Source: Chryseosolibacter sp039917935 (GTDB lineage: Bacteria > Bacteroidota > Bacteroidia > Cytophagales > Cyclobacteriaceae). From it: DNA of 53,160 nucleotides. The position numbers and the translations under genes were made by a program. Below are positions 1 through 8,346 of this stretch, piece after piece; position 1 is the first letter of the stretch; every line of letters starts with the position of its first letter. Location of the stretch: contig JBDSIM010000246.1 of the NCBI GenBank assembly GCA_039917935.1, positions 1 through 53,160 on the forward strand, written 5' to 3'. The notes below the pieces were generated by a model, which saw only the letters and a list, made by a program, of their open reading frames with translations, was not told the DNA's origin and did not search any database.

Positions 1-125
1 CGCGTTGCGTTCATTTTAATGAACCCAAATGTGCCATAATTGAAGCCGTTGAAAGAGGCGAAATCGCCTTGAGCCGGTACGAAAATTATCTTGGCATGGT
101 TACCGGAAAGGATAACAGGAAATAG
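1..125 (+). CDS. rsgA: Ribosome small-subunit-dependent GTPase A, C-terminal end (partial)
   Basis: Only the last 40 codons are present, read from base 3 to the TAG at 123-125. The peptide starts RCVHFNEPKCAIIEAVERG and ends in an SRYENYLGM stretch. This matches the zinc-binding tail of RsgA (YjeQ), where a Cys-x-His-x5-Cys cluster is followed by an AVExG...RYxxY helix. RsgA is a circularly permuted GTPase that checks late 30S subunit maturation. The GTPase and OB domains lie outside the window. The gene converges on a glycosyltransferase, with a hairpin between them. Confidence 0.85.
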   Translation, partial: RCVHFNEPKCAIIEAVERGEIALSRYENYLGMVTGKDNRK

Positions 126-142
126 CGCAGGCCGGACCCTTT

Positions 143-165
143 TCCCCTCATTTTCAAGGAGGGGA
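143..165. terminator. GC-rich hairpin between convergent genes
   Basis: CCCCTC at 144-149 pairs with GAGGGG at 159-164, extended by T143/A165, around a 9-base loop. It lies 18 bases after the rsgA stop and 37 bases before the end of the opposing glycosyltransferase, so it could terminate in both directions. The same CCCCTC...AAGGAGGGG core recurs twice near 26.7-26.96 kb, so it may also be a copy of a dispersed intergenic repeat. There is no strong U-tract. Confidence 0.5.
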
Positions 166-201
166 GGCAATTATTTTACATTCCGGCTTTGTTCAAAAAA
201 A

Positions 202-1095
202 TCAATAAATTTCTTCGGGCAACAATGATAGTTTCCTATATTTTCTCGACCTGTTCCTCAGGTACAAGCCCGCATACCGCAGCATCAATGGAAAATTTAG
301 AAACCGCAGGCACACGCCCATTTCATACCGGATTCTATTGCCAAGTGATTTTTGTTCCTCCCTGTTTCTATTGAGAATCATAATTTTTTCACAAACCAGA
401 AAAGTGGATGTTAATTGCGGGCTCAAGAAAGTGAATTGTCTCGCCGACATAGAATTTTTAACGATCCTTTTTTTGACGAGTACTTCGGGCGAATAGCAGT
501 AGTGATAATTCCTGGAAGACCGGATCCAAAAATCAAAATCCTCGTAGGCGAGCCTTTCATCGTAGCCTCCCAGGGAATCCATGACCTTGCGCCTGAACAT
601 CATCGTTGGAGAACAAATAAAAAACCGTTCTATCAGAAACCTATAGATGTTTCCTTCCGGAATTGTATGGTGGGGAAATCGCTGAGAATGACGGAACACA
701 GGCGAGCCATTCTCCTGTATCCAGTCAGCATCCGTAAAGTTAATGCCAAAGGTATCACCAGCCTTTGTTAAAGCCAGAACACCTTTATATATTCTGTCAG
801 GTAAAAGTATGTCGTCGGCGGCGAGATCAATAATGTATTCGCCATAAGCAAACAATAACCCATGATTGAAGGCGCGGCAGCTGCCAGAATTTGCCTGAAG
901 GGGAATGAATCTGATCTGCGGATATTCTTCCAGAATCTCCGTGATGACACCCACACTGTTATCCAGACTGGCATCATCGATGACAACGAGTTGAATATTC
1001 GGATAGTTTTGATTTAGCACTGAGAGAATCGATTCCCTTACAAACCGCTCCTGGTTATAACATAAACAAATGACCGTAACCGGGGGTAAACGCAT
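202..1095 (-). CDS. Family 2 glycosyltransferase
   Basis: This 297-residue protein opens with VTVICLCYNQERFVRESI, the first beta strand of a GT-A fold, followed by VVIDDASLDNS, where the aspartates bind the nucleotide sugar. An AADDI motif near residue 95 fits the DxD metal site, and the ED of AYEDFDFW near residue 185 fits the catalytic base region. No membrane helix is evident, so it is probably cytosolic or peripheral, transferring a sugar to a surface glycan. Sugar and acceptor cannot be told from sequence. Its ATG overlaps the TAA of the upstream acyltransferase gene (TAATG), so the two are probably translationally coupled. Confidence 0.85.
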   Translation of the reverse strand: MRLPPVTVICLCYNQERFVRESILSVLNQNYPNIQLVVIDDASLDNSVGVITEILEEYPQIRFIPLQANSGSCRAFNHGLLFAYGEYIIDLAADDILLPDRIYKGVLALTKAGDTFGINFTDADWIQENGSPVFRHSQRFPHHTIPEGNIYRFLIERFFICSPTMMFRRKVMDSLGGYDERLAYEDFDFWIRSSRNYHYCYSPEVLVKKRIVKNSMSARQFTFLSPQLTSTFLVCEKIMILNRNREEQKSLGNRIRYEMGVCLRFLNFPLMLRYAGLYLRNRSRKYRKLSLLPEEIY

Positions 1096-2036
1096 TAGCT
1101 TATCTTTTTATGAAACGTAAATTTGGAGGACGGGACGCCACCCATATGCATTTTAAAATCAAGTAGTTTGAAATTTGGTTTCTCCCTTGAGGCTGAGGTG
1201 CCAAGATCCATTAAAGAAATGTGGTTATCCCTGCAGAATTTGTACACCCCCTCCAGCAGCAAAACCATCGGACTCAAGGCGTTGTATTGGCGTTCGTGAT
1301 TGGCTAAGAAATTATAGAGGATCTTTTCATTAATGCGTATTGAAATGGATGCAGCCACGATCTTACCCTGTAGAAATACTGCAAACAAAAGGTAACGATC
1401 CGGAAATTCCATTGCGGTACTTTTTAAATCCTCTTCCGTTATAGAAAGATTGTAACCCTTTTCGCGATGGCAGCCGGCAAGAAATCGATAAACATCCTCC
1501 AGTTGCCATGGAGGAAGCTGTGCGAAATTAAAGCTTGCATTTTGTGCCTGATGCAATCGCAGATTTTCTGAATGACGAATGACCTGGGAGAAAATTTTTT
1601 CAGAGACCGGAATAATCGAGGTGACCTCCGCCGAAAAGATCCGGTACGATTCATTTAACAAAAATGTTTCTAACAACGATAACCTTTCCGGGGCATAATC
1701 ATGGGGAGGGTTTTTCAGAAAAACATCTGTTACACCTTTTCTTAAAAGCGTGATTTCAATAAATACCAAAAAGTCATACAAAAGCATGGGCGTGATGTGC
1801 GTTGAAAATTCCAAAGAGCCAAAGGGCGCTCTGAAAGGACTTCGTGCGACGGTGCCATCAATATGCATATGGATACCCCCCAGCGCTTTTTTTCTATTTG
1901 GGTTCAGTATATAGAAAGAAATCCAATGTTGGGGGTCGTGCCGGCATCTGAAAGAGGAAAGATTAAAGATTCCCTCCTCGTACTCCAATATAAAATCAGA
2001 AGGAATTGTGCCTTCATGAAAAATGTAATCTTTCAA
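1095..2036 (-). CDS. FemAB/GNAT-like acyltransferase
   Basis: The protein is about 313 residues and resembles the FemAB-like acetyltransf_6 group: a divergent N-terminal half, then a GNAT-like half with FAVFLQGKIVAASISIRI and YNALSPMVLLLEGVYKFC, ending in a LDLGTS-like strand (MDLGTSASREKPNFKLLDF). Such proteins commonly sit beside glycosyltransferases and may acylate or aminoacylate a surface glycan or peptide; the substrate here is unknown. The reading frame opens with TTG immediately after the TGA of the upstream Mpo1-like gene and in the same frame. The next in-frame ATG is far inside, so TTG is the best start. Its stop overlaps the next gene's ATG. Confidence 0.65.
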   Translation of the reverse strand: MKDYIFHEGTIPSDFILEYEEGIFNLSSFRCRHDPQHWISFYILNPNRKKALGGIHMHIDGTVARSPFRAPFGSLEFSTHITPMLLYDFLVFIEITLLRKGVTDVFLKNPPHDYAPERLSLLETFLLNESYRIFSAEVTSIIPVSEKIFSQVIRHSENLRLHQAQNASFNFAQLPPWQLEDVYRFLAGCHREKGYNLSITEEDLKSTAMEFPDRYLLFAVFLQGKIVAASISIRINEKILYNFLANHERQYNALSPMVLLLEGVYKFCRDNHISLMDLGTSASREKPNFKLLDFKMHMGGVPSSKFTFHKKIS

Positions 2037-2516
2037 TCAATAGGGAATTCCTAATTTACGATAAATAAAATGCATTAACCACGCAGGGCCTATTAGCAGA
2101 AACTGGATATCCTTGAAAAAAGAAGGTTTCTTCCCTTCCACCTTGTGGCCGTAAAACTGCCCGATCCATGCGATGACAAAAAGGATCAGCGATATAAGCC
2201 ACAGTGGAGCAATGTCTAATTGTGTAATCAACCTGGCGACGAAAAGGCACAAAACTCCGAATAGCATCATTCCCACACTTAATGAAACTGAGAGGGAAAC
2301 ATAATAGATCAATACAAAGATCAAAACCACCACAGCCCAATTGGCATAAGGATTATCCTGACCTAAAAATCGTTGGACGTTGTCAGAGGGTATTGATGCG
2401 ATTAAACCTACAAGGCTGAAAAAGATCAGGGGTACGCAAATCCAGTGAATGATCTTATTGGTGTGGTCCTGATGACTTTCACCATACTCCGACAAAAGTT
2501 GGTCTATTTTACGCAT
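2037..2516 (-). CDS. Mpo1-like (DUF962) membrane protein
   Basis: About 159 residues from the ATG at 2516; a TTG seven codons upstream is less likely. The N-terminus MRKIDQLLSEYGESHQDHTN followed by KIIHWICVPLIFFS is the hallmark of the DUF962/Mpo1 family, and the tail WIGQFYGHKVEGKKPSFF is the second conserved block. Yeast Mpo1 is an iron-dependent dioxygenase of 2-hydroxy fatty acid alpha-oxidation; conserved histidines matching the metal ligands are visible here (HQDHTN, IHW, GHKVE). Four hydrophobic segments indicate an inner-membrane protein. The activity of bacterial members is inferred only. It heads the coupled run with the acyltransferase and glycosyltransferase. Confidence 0.8.
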   Translation of the reverse strand: MRKIDQLLSEYGESHQDHTNKIIHWICVPLIFFSLVGLIASIPSDNVQRFLGQDNPYANWAVVVLIFVLIYYVSLSVSLSVGMMLFGVLCLFVARLITQLDIAPLWLISLILFVIAWIGQFYGHKVEGKKPSFFKDIQFLLIGPAWLMHFIYRKLGIPY

Positions 2517-2570
2517 AGTGGATGCTTTAATTACCAAGTTAATCAGTATTCACGATAAGGTCAAGTTGCT

Positions 2571-3086
2571 TTAAACTTCCACTTTAGTCTTCACCTTATT
2601 CCAGTTTTTTATCTGCCAGAAAACTTTGCCCGTGGTAAGATGATTTCCCTTTTCATCATGGATTTTAATCTCGCACGGAATAACGATGGCATCGTTTAAT
2701 CTTAAGGGCAGGTAAATAAATTCTTCAAACCATTTGTCAGACGTTGAAAATTCAGCTGTCGCATTCATTTTACCCTGATAGTGATAATCCATTTCTAACC
2801 GCTGCATAATCAGACGATATTTTTTGGCGTCCAGTTTTGAAACCAATAAAAAACCCGTTGTAAATTCGGAAATGGTGGCCAGTGCGCAGGCGTGAAGACC
2901 CCGGATATGATTAAAGTTTTTTTTATTAAAGGGAATACTCGTTTTAAGATGATTGTCGCCGATCGAAATAATTTTAAAACCATGGGGCTTATTAAATGGA
3001 ATCATTCGGTTGACAGACCAGTTCAAGACCTTTAAATAAAATGAAGAGTGTTTTGCTTTTTCAATTATCTTGGCGGGGTCGATCAT
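2571..3086 (-). CDS. DUF4442 hotdog-fold thioesterase-like protein
   Basis: About 171 residues from the ATG at 3086; an in-frame TTG at 3119 is an alternative. The segment GLHACALATISEFTTGFLL fits the hotdog-fold helix of PaaI/DUF4442 proteins, with flanking strands typical of acyl-CoA thioester hydrolases. No signal peptide is seen. The likely role is hydrolysis of an acyl-CoA or other thioester in the cytosol, with unknown substrate. It lies 54 bases upstream of the Mpo1-like gene on the same strand, so a shared lipid-related transcript is possible. Family assignment is fairly secure, function is not. Confidence 0.7.
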   Translation of the reverse strand: MIDPAKIIEKAKHSSFYLKVLNWSVNRMIPFNKPHGFKIISIGDNHLKTSIPFNKKNFNHIRGLHACALATISEFTTGFLLVSKLDAKKYRLIMQRLEMDYHYQGKMNATAEFSTSDKWFEEFIYLPLRLNDAIVIPCEIKIHDEKGNHLTTGKVFWQIKNWNKVKTKVEV

Positions 3087-3211
3087 AAAAAAATTCGATT
3101 TCAGGATGAATGTATGCAATCCACCCGCAGTGTCCTAGAATTCTGGAATTTATCCGGACAGAAGGCGGTGGAAAATGGAACGATCCCGTTTCTCGTTAAT
3201 GATTGAAAACT

Positions 3212-4339
3212 ATGAAAAATAAAATAGCTGTTTTGGGCGCGGGATTGGTCGGCAAGGCCATTGCCATTGACCTTGCAAAAAAAAATGACGTTACCTCGAT
3301 AGACATAAGTGAAACCGCCCTGAAAGGTTTGGAAGTCCATGGAGTAAAAGGATTACAGGCGGATATATCGGATACCGACCAACTCCGTCCTTTGCTGGAA
3401 CCTTTTGACCTGATCATCGGTGCTGTTCCCGGTTATTTAGGTTTTCAAACCGCCCGGACCGTAATTGAGGCACATCGAAATATGGTTGACATTTCATTTT
3501 TCCCAGAAGATCCCTTTGAACTGGATGCTCTTGCAAAAAAGAATCAGGTAACCATTGTTACAGACTGTGGGGTTGCGCCCGGCATGGGAAATATTATCCT
3601 TGGCTACCACAACCAACACATGAAGGTACATTCCTACGAATGTCTCGTGGGCGGTTTACCGGTAGTCAGGGAGTGGCCCTTTGAGTATAAAGCTGTCTTT
3701 TCACCGATCGATGTTATTGAAGAATATATCCGGCCGGCGCGTTACGTGCAGCATGGGGCCGTTGTGGTGAAAGAAGCGCTATCAGATCCGGAACTTATTT
3801 CATTCAGGGAAGTCGGAACATTGGAATCGTGGAATTCGGATGGCCTTCGGTCGTTGATCAAGACCATGCCAGGTATTCCTAATATGATTGAGAAGACCTT
3901 GCGCTACCCGGGGTGCATTGAATATTTAAGAGTTCTGCGTGAATCCGGCTTTTTCTCGTATGAAGAAATCGACGTCAATGGAATCAAGGTCAGACCTATT
4001 GATGTGACTTCAAAACTTTTATTCCCGAAATGGAAGCTGAAACCCGGAGAAGCAGAATTTACCGTTATGCGAATCCGGATTTCAGGTGTGGAAAATGGAA
4101 CCGAGAAAATTTACGAATACAACCTTCTTGATCACACCGATAAGACCACAGGCACTTTATCCATGGCGAGAACTACTGGCTATACCTGCACCGCCGCAGT
4201 CAACCTTCTTCTGGATGGGGAATTCTCCAGGCTGGGTATTTCACCGCCCGAGTTTTTAGGTGAAGATGATAACAATTTTAGATTTATTATCGGGTATTTA
4301 AAAGAACGCGGGGTTCACTATAAGGTAACCGAAAGCTGA
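3212..4339 (+). CDS. Saccharopine dehydrogenase family oxidoreductase
   Basis: 375 residues from the ATG at 3212; a TTG three codons earlier also fits. The N-terminus MKNKIAVLGAGLVGKAIAID is a Rossmann fold with the GxGxxG dinucleotide motif. It is followed by the DxxxxPGYLG region and VTDCGVAPGMGNIILGY, both typical of saccharopine dehydrogenase NADP-binding and C-terminal domains. The length fits the Lys9/LysDH-like subgroup (lysine 6-dehydrogenase or carboxynorspermidine-like enzymes). NAD(P)-dependent chemistry on an amino acid or polyamine is likely, but the substrate cannot be named. It stands alone, divergent from the DUF4442 gene. Confidence 0.8.
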   Translation: MKNKIAVLGAGLVGKAIAIDLAKKNDVTSIDISETALKGLEVHGVKGLQADISDTDQLRPLLEPFDLIIGAVPGYLGFQTARTVIEAHRNMVDISFFPEDPFELDALAKKNQVTIVTDCGVAPGMGNIILGYHNQHMKVHSYECLVGGLPVVREWPFEYKAVFSPIDVIEEYIRPARYVQHGAVVVKEALSDPELISFREVGTLESWNSDGLRSLIKTMPGIPNMIEKTLRYPGCIEYLRVLRESGFFSYEEIDVNGIKVRPIDVTSKLLFPKWKLKPGEAEFTVMRIRISGVENGTEKIYEYNLLDHTDKTTGTLSMARTTGYTCTAAVNLLLDGEFSRLGISPPEFLGEDDNNFRFIIGYLKERGVHYKVTES

Positions 4340-4341
4340 TC

Positions 4342-4763
4342 TCAGTTCACTTCTCTCCTGCCGAATATTGAGATTAAAATTAAGATACCCGCACCCAAGC
4401 TCATGATCGCCGCGAATGGAAAAAAGTTGTAAAACTCGATGACGCCAAAAGCCACATAAGCAATCCCAAGGGGATAAATCATCTTTCGGGTAGTTGCTTT
4501 TTGATTTTCAGGGAAGGCAGAAGCATGCCATAAAATACTAATAGACATTCCGTAAACAAAAAACATGATCAGACTATAACCATTAAAGTAATCACCCATA
4601 CTTCTGGTCGCACCCATAAATTCTGTCTTATAGCCGACCATGGAATTGACGACCTCCTGCATGCTGGGATCGTCCTGTTTATCCCAAGTCAAATGGCCCA
4701 CCCCATGACCTAGGTGAACCAAATCATGAAGGCGGCAATCCGTAATAATAATTTTGCTTTCAT
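4342..4763 (-). pseudogene. Small four-helix membrane protein (LIC_13387-like), frameshifted near its start
   Basis: An ATG at 4763 opens a natural-looking start, MKAKLLLRIAAFMIWFT, which hits a TAG at 4710-4712. The rest continues in another frame from about 4722 as VHLGHGVGHLTWDKQDDP and on through four hydrophobic segments to 4342. Adding one T to the TT at the IWF/HLGHG junction restores one frame of about 140 residues. The HxxGHxxGHxTW signature resembles the LIC_13387-like family of small membrane proteins of unknown function. It follows the APC permease by 22 bases on the same strand. Either a decayed gene or a homopolymer sequencing error. Confidence 0.7.
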
Positions 4764-4785
4764 ATTAAGTTTTTTTGTGAGTTGC

Positions 4786-6501
4786 CTATAGTGATCGTGA
4801 ACCAGCGGCCAGCTTGCTCCTCCAATATCCGTAACTAAAATAGACAATAAGCCCTACGGCTAGCCAGATAAAAAAATACAACCAGGAGAGCGCCGGAATT
4901 TCAACAAGGAGATAAGAGCAGAATAAAACACCCATGATGGGGATAACAGAATAATTACGAAGGAAGGTGAGGATGCTTACCAAGCTACCCAACGCTATGA
5001 ATATCAGGAATAATATTTCCTGGAAACCATCATGTGTGATATTTTCAAGACTAGCGGATATCCGGCCACGAACGAAGAATAAAAATATGATGTATAACAA
5101 GGGGACAATAAATTTTCCATTTAAATAAGGCAGCCGGAATTTTCCTGTAGGATTTCCTGCGCCCCTTAAATCCGCTACGCGCGGCAACATTAACACCCCC
5201 GCTGACACCAACACAAAAGCGAACAGCGTCCCGATACTGGTAAGATCCGTCATAAGGTCACTGGCCATAAACAGGGAGGGAATGGCGACAATGACCCCGG
5301 TTACAATCGTAGAGAACCATGGTGTCTGATATTTTGGGTGAATTTTGCCGAAGGCTTTTGGGAGCAAGCCGTCGCGACTCATACTCATCCAGATTCGTGG
5401 CTGACCAAGCTGAAAAATCAGTAAAACGCTGGTCGTGGCCACCACTGCACTGATAGAAACAATATAGCCTATCCATTTCTGACCAACACGATCGAAGACA
5501 TAGGCTAAGGGGTCCGACACCTTTAACTCAGTGTACGATACCATGCCCGTCAACACAAAAGCAATGAGAATATAAAGCACTGTGCAGATGAGGAGGGAAT
5601 AGATCATTCCCCGGGGAAGATCACGTTGGGGATTCCTGCATTCTTCGGCAGTGGTTGAAATGGCATCAAATCCGATGTAGGCAAAAAAAATTGCCGATAC
5701 TCCCCTTAGAACACCTTCAAAACCATTGGGCATAAAGGGCGTCCAATTGGTTGGTTCTACATAAAAGAACCCAATGATGATGACTAAAATGACGACGATA
5801 ACCTTGAAAATGACCATGAAGTTGGTCATTTTTTTACTTTCCTTCATACCTATATAGGTGAGTATGCTGATCAGGCAAACAATAACGAAGGCAGGCAGGT
5901 TAATAAAGATTCGTTCTCCAAATAAAATGGGTGCCGTTTGCCAGGCGCTCTGTACAAATTCAAGATTGGGGTTTAGGGGAAGGCCTTGTGCGATTGTCTG
6001 CTCCACCTGTAGATAAGCCAGCTTTGCGGTGCCGGGGTCCGTGGTTAACCAAGGGGGGAAATGCAATCCAAAACCTTCCAGCAAATTGTTAAAATAACCA
6101 CTCCATGAAATGGCTACCACAATATTCCCGATGGCATATTCCAGTATCAGCGCCCACCCGATAATCCAGGCAATCAGTTCGCCGAAAGAAACGTAGGCAT
6201 AGGTGTAAGCACTCCCTGCAATCGGTACCCTGCTGGCAAACTCTGCATAGCACAGGGCCGAAAACCCGCACGTAACGGCCGTGATAATAAATAGAAGCGA
6301 AATCCCCGGCCCACCGTTATAGGCCGCCGACCCGATAGTTGAAAAAATCCCCGCGCCGAGAATGGCGGCAATACCCATAGAAGTTAAATCGCGCACCCCC
6401 AGGATCTTTTTCAGCCCGCTTCCCTGATCCTCAATTGATCCTTGCTTAACGTCCTCAAGAATGCTCGAGATAGATTTTTTCCGGAAAAGGGGGTTTGCCA
6501 T
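4786..6501 (-). CDS. APC-family amino acid permease
   Basis: 571 residues from the ATG at 6501 (MANPLFRKKSISSILED). An upstream ATG in the same frame adds 22 unlikely residues. The LGVRDLTSMGIAAILGAGIF segment carries the GxGIF-type substrate motif of TM1 in cationic amino acid/YfnA-like APC transporters, and SAYTYAYVSFGELIAWIIG follows as TM3. About 12 hydrophobic helices are visible. It should import an amino acid by proton symport; CAT-like substrates such as arginine or lysine are possible but not provable. It precedes the frameshifted small membrane gene and is divergent from the exonuclease gene. Confidence 0.85.
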   Translation of the reverse strand: MANPLFRKKSISSILEDVKQGSIEDQGSGLKKILGVRDLTSMGIAAILGAGIFSTIGSAAYNGGPGISLLFIITAVTCGFSALCYAEFASRVPIAGSAYTYAYVSFGELIAWIIGWALILEYAIGNIVVAISWSGYFNNLLEGFGLHFPPWLTTDPGTAKLAYLQVEQTIAQGLPLNPNLEFVQSAWQTAPILFGERIFINLPAFVIVCLISILTYIGMKESKKMTNFMVIFKVIVVILVIIIGFFYVEPTNWTPFMPNGFEGVLRGVSAIFFAYIGFDAISTTAEECRNPQRDLPRGMIYSLLICTVLYILIAFVLTGMVSYTELKVSDPLAYVFDRVGQKWIGYIVSISAVVATTSVLLIFQLGQPRIWMSMSRDGLLPKAFGKIHPKYQTPWFSTIVTGVIVAIPSLFMASDLMTDLTSIGTLFAFVLVSAGVLMLPRVADLRGAGNPTGKFRLPYLNGKFIVPLLYIIFLFFVRGRISASLENITHDGFQEILFLIFIALGSLVSILTFLRNYSVIPIMGVLFCSYLLVEIPALSWLYFFIWLAVGLIVYFSYGYWRSKLAAGSRSL

Positions 6502-6684
6502 TTGATTAAGGTTGGAATTAGTGCCAAAATAGCAAAATAAACCAGTCCGGAGAATCCGTTTTTCCATTCCGCGATACGCTACAATCCTGCTAAAACACTC
6601 CTTAGTTAGAAATATTTAAGTTAACTTAACGCACCTTTTATCTGCCTTGATGGTAATTTTTTGGGCATAAATTCTATTTTTTGC

Positions 6685-7314
6685 ATGGATGTTAAACTCA
6701 ACGAAAAGGAAGATCTGATCACTGGCCTGGATATACTGAGGATCAGTATATCCCCGGAAGAAATCAACAATCTGCCCTTAAAAACATTTGAGGGTAAGAC
6801 GCAGGTTATCAGTGAGGCTGAACAACTTGCTAAGATTGTTAAGGAAATTGTACAACAAAAAGTGGTAGGCTTTGATACCGAGACGCGCCCGAGCTTTAAA
6901 AAAGGGCAGACTTTTCAGGTATCATTGCTTCAATTGGCCATTCCCAACAAAGTTTTTCTGATTCGGCTCAATCACACAGGAGTGACCGCAGAACTTGCTG
7001 GTCTTTTCTCAAACCCCAAAATTATTAAAGCGGGTGTTGGCATCAGAGATGATTTAAAAGCTTTACAAAAATTGACGAATTTTGATCCGGCCAGTTGTTT
7101 CGACCTTTCCACTTTGGCCAAAGAAGCTGGTTTGCAGGTTGAAAGCGTAAAAAAATTAACAGCTCTCTTACTCGGGTTCAGAATTTCCAAGAGCGCTCAG
7201 ACCTCCAATTGGGAAAGCATTACGTTTACGCAGAAGCAAATTGAATACGCGGCCACCGATGCCTGGGTCTGCCTGGAGTTATTCGAAAAATTGAAACGCA
7301 AAAGAATTCAGTAG
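6685..7314 (+). CDS. DnaQ-fold 3'-5' exonuclease (RNase D/WRN-like)
   Basis: 209 residues from the ATG at 6685; an in-frame TTG at 6661 is less likely. The three exonuclease motifs of the DEDDy class are present: VVGFDTETRPSF (Exo I, DxE), AGVGIRDDLKAL (Exo II) and QIEYAATDAWVCLELF (Exo III, Y-x3-D). No HRDC domain follows, so it is a stand-alone nuclease domain like those in many Bacteroidota, more similar to the WRN exonuclease domain than to full-length RNase D. It should trim 3' ends of nucleic acid with two metal ions. RNA or DNA preference is unknown. Confidence 0.85.
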   Translation: MDVKLNEKEDLITGLDILRISISPEEINNLPLKTFEGKTQVISEAEQLAKIVKEIVQQKVVGFDTETRPSFKKGQTFQVSLLQLAIPNKVFLIRLNHTGVTAELAGLFSNPKIIKAGVGIRDDLKALQKLTNFDPASCFDLSTLAKEAGLQVESVKKLTALLLGFRISKSAQTSNWESITFTQKQIEYAATDAWVCLELFEKLKRKRIQ

Positions 7315-7460
7315 TCACTAAATAATGATCCGCTTTTCATTCTGATATCACCTCACTCTAGCCACTTGCGCACGTTGAGATGTCCGCTTGGTGTATCCCT
7401 TTTATTCCAATACCATCCATACCCCATCTTATTGTATTCATCTTTCACAACATGTATTCT

Positions 7461-8039
7461 ATGAGTTTCACCGTCAAGATCTCCGAGAAAAAATTGCTTT
7501 CAGACAACTGGTATAAATTGTTTAAATATACCTATCAAATCACCTCTAAAAATGGAGAAACGGTTGAGCAGACACGGGAGGCGTACGACCGCGGTAATGG
7601 CGCCGTAATATTGTTATACAATCGACAGGACAAAACGGTGGTGCTTACCCGGCAATTCAGACTACCCACCTTTGTAAACGGAAACCCTGATGGCATGATG
7701 ATAGAAGCATGCGCCGGGCTACTTGACGAGGATAATGCTGAAGACTGCATAAGGAGGGAAACGGAAGAAGAGACTGGCTATCGGATCTCGCATGTTGAAA
7801 AAATTTATGAAGCCTACATGTCCCCCGGTTCTGTTACAGAAATACTTTATTTTTTTATTGGTGAATATTCGAGGGATCAAAAAGTTAATGAAGGCGGGGG
7901 GGTGGATCATGAGCAGGAGAATATCGAAGTGCTGGAACTAAGTTTCGACAAAGCTTTTGACATGGTGCGTAGCGGGGAAATTAAGGATGCCAAAACCATT
8001 ATGTTATTGCAGTATGCAAGGCTTAATAAGGTCTTATAA
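7461..8039 (+). CDS. nudK: GDP-mannose pyrophosphatase, Nudix
   Basis: 192 residues from the ATG at 7461 (MSFTVKISEKKLLSDNWYKL); an ATG three codons earlier is also possible. It aligns closely with E. coli NudK: EAYDRGNGAVILLYN, VVLTRQFRLPTFVNGN, the Nudix core AGLLDEDNAEDCIRRETEEE followed by TGY, and YMSPGSVTEILYFFIGEY. NudK hydrolyses GDP-mannose and related sugar nucleotides to a sugar phosphate and GMP using Mg2+ held by the REUxEE glutamates, all present here. It is cytosolic and about the usual length. It lies 146 bases after the exonuclease gene. Confidence 0.9.
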   Translation: MSFTVKISEKKLLSDNWYKLFKYTYQITSKNGETVEQTREAYDRGNGAVILLYNRQDKTVVLTRQFRLPTFVNGNPDGMMIEACAGLLDEDNAEDCIRRETEEETGYRISHVEKIYEAYMSPGSVTEILYFFIGEYSRDQKVNEGGGVDHEQENIEVLELSFDKAFDMVRSGEIKDAKTIMLLQYARLNKVL

Positions 8040-8346
8040 GAGCCCAATACCCTTTACTAACTTCACCTCTCAATTGACCTACTATTCCGTCTTGATAGCA
8101 ATATTGATATTGTTATCTGTTGAATGGCTGATTATAAATTAATCCATTACGGTTTAAATACCACTCCTGGAGCGAATGCTACAGTATGCAGCCACCAGAA
8201 AATTAGCCTAAAAGATTGCTGTTACCGATTACCTGATTCACCTACCAGAATCTGCTGTTCACCTACCAGGCTCTATGACTGGCCTATCTCCGATGGCCTG
8301 ACCGCAGCGATGCCCGTATATTTGGTTATTAATCAACAACAAACAA
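8040..8346 (+). promoter_or_regulatory. Intergenic region with direct repeat and -7 promoter motif before the LiaF-like gene
   Basis: No convincing gene is seen in these 307 bases. TTCACCTACCAG occurs twice exactly, at 8237-8248 and 8258-8269, a 21-base period that places both copies on one face of the helix. TATATTTG at 8317-8324 matches the Bacteroidota -7 consensus TAnnTTTG and ends 22 bases before the LiaF-like ATG; no clear -33 TTG is seen. The repeats lie about 50-80 bases upstream of the -7 box, where an activator would bind. A link to the LytTR regulator encoded downstream is inference. Confidence 0.5.
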
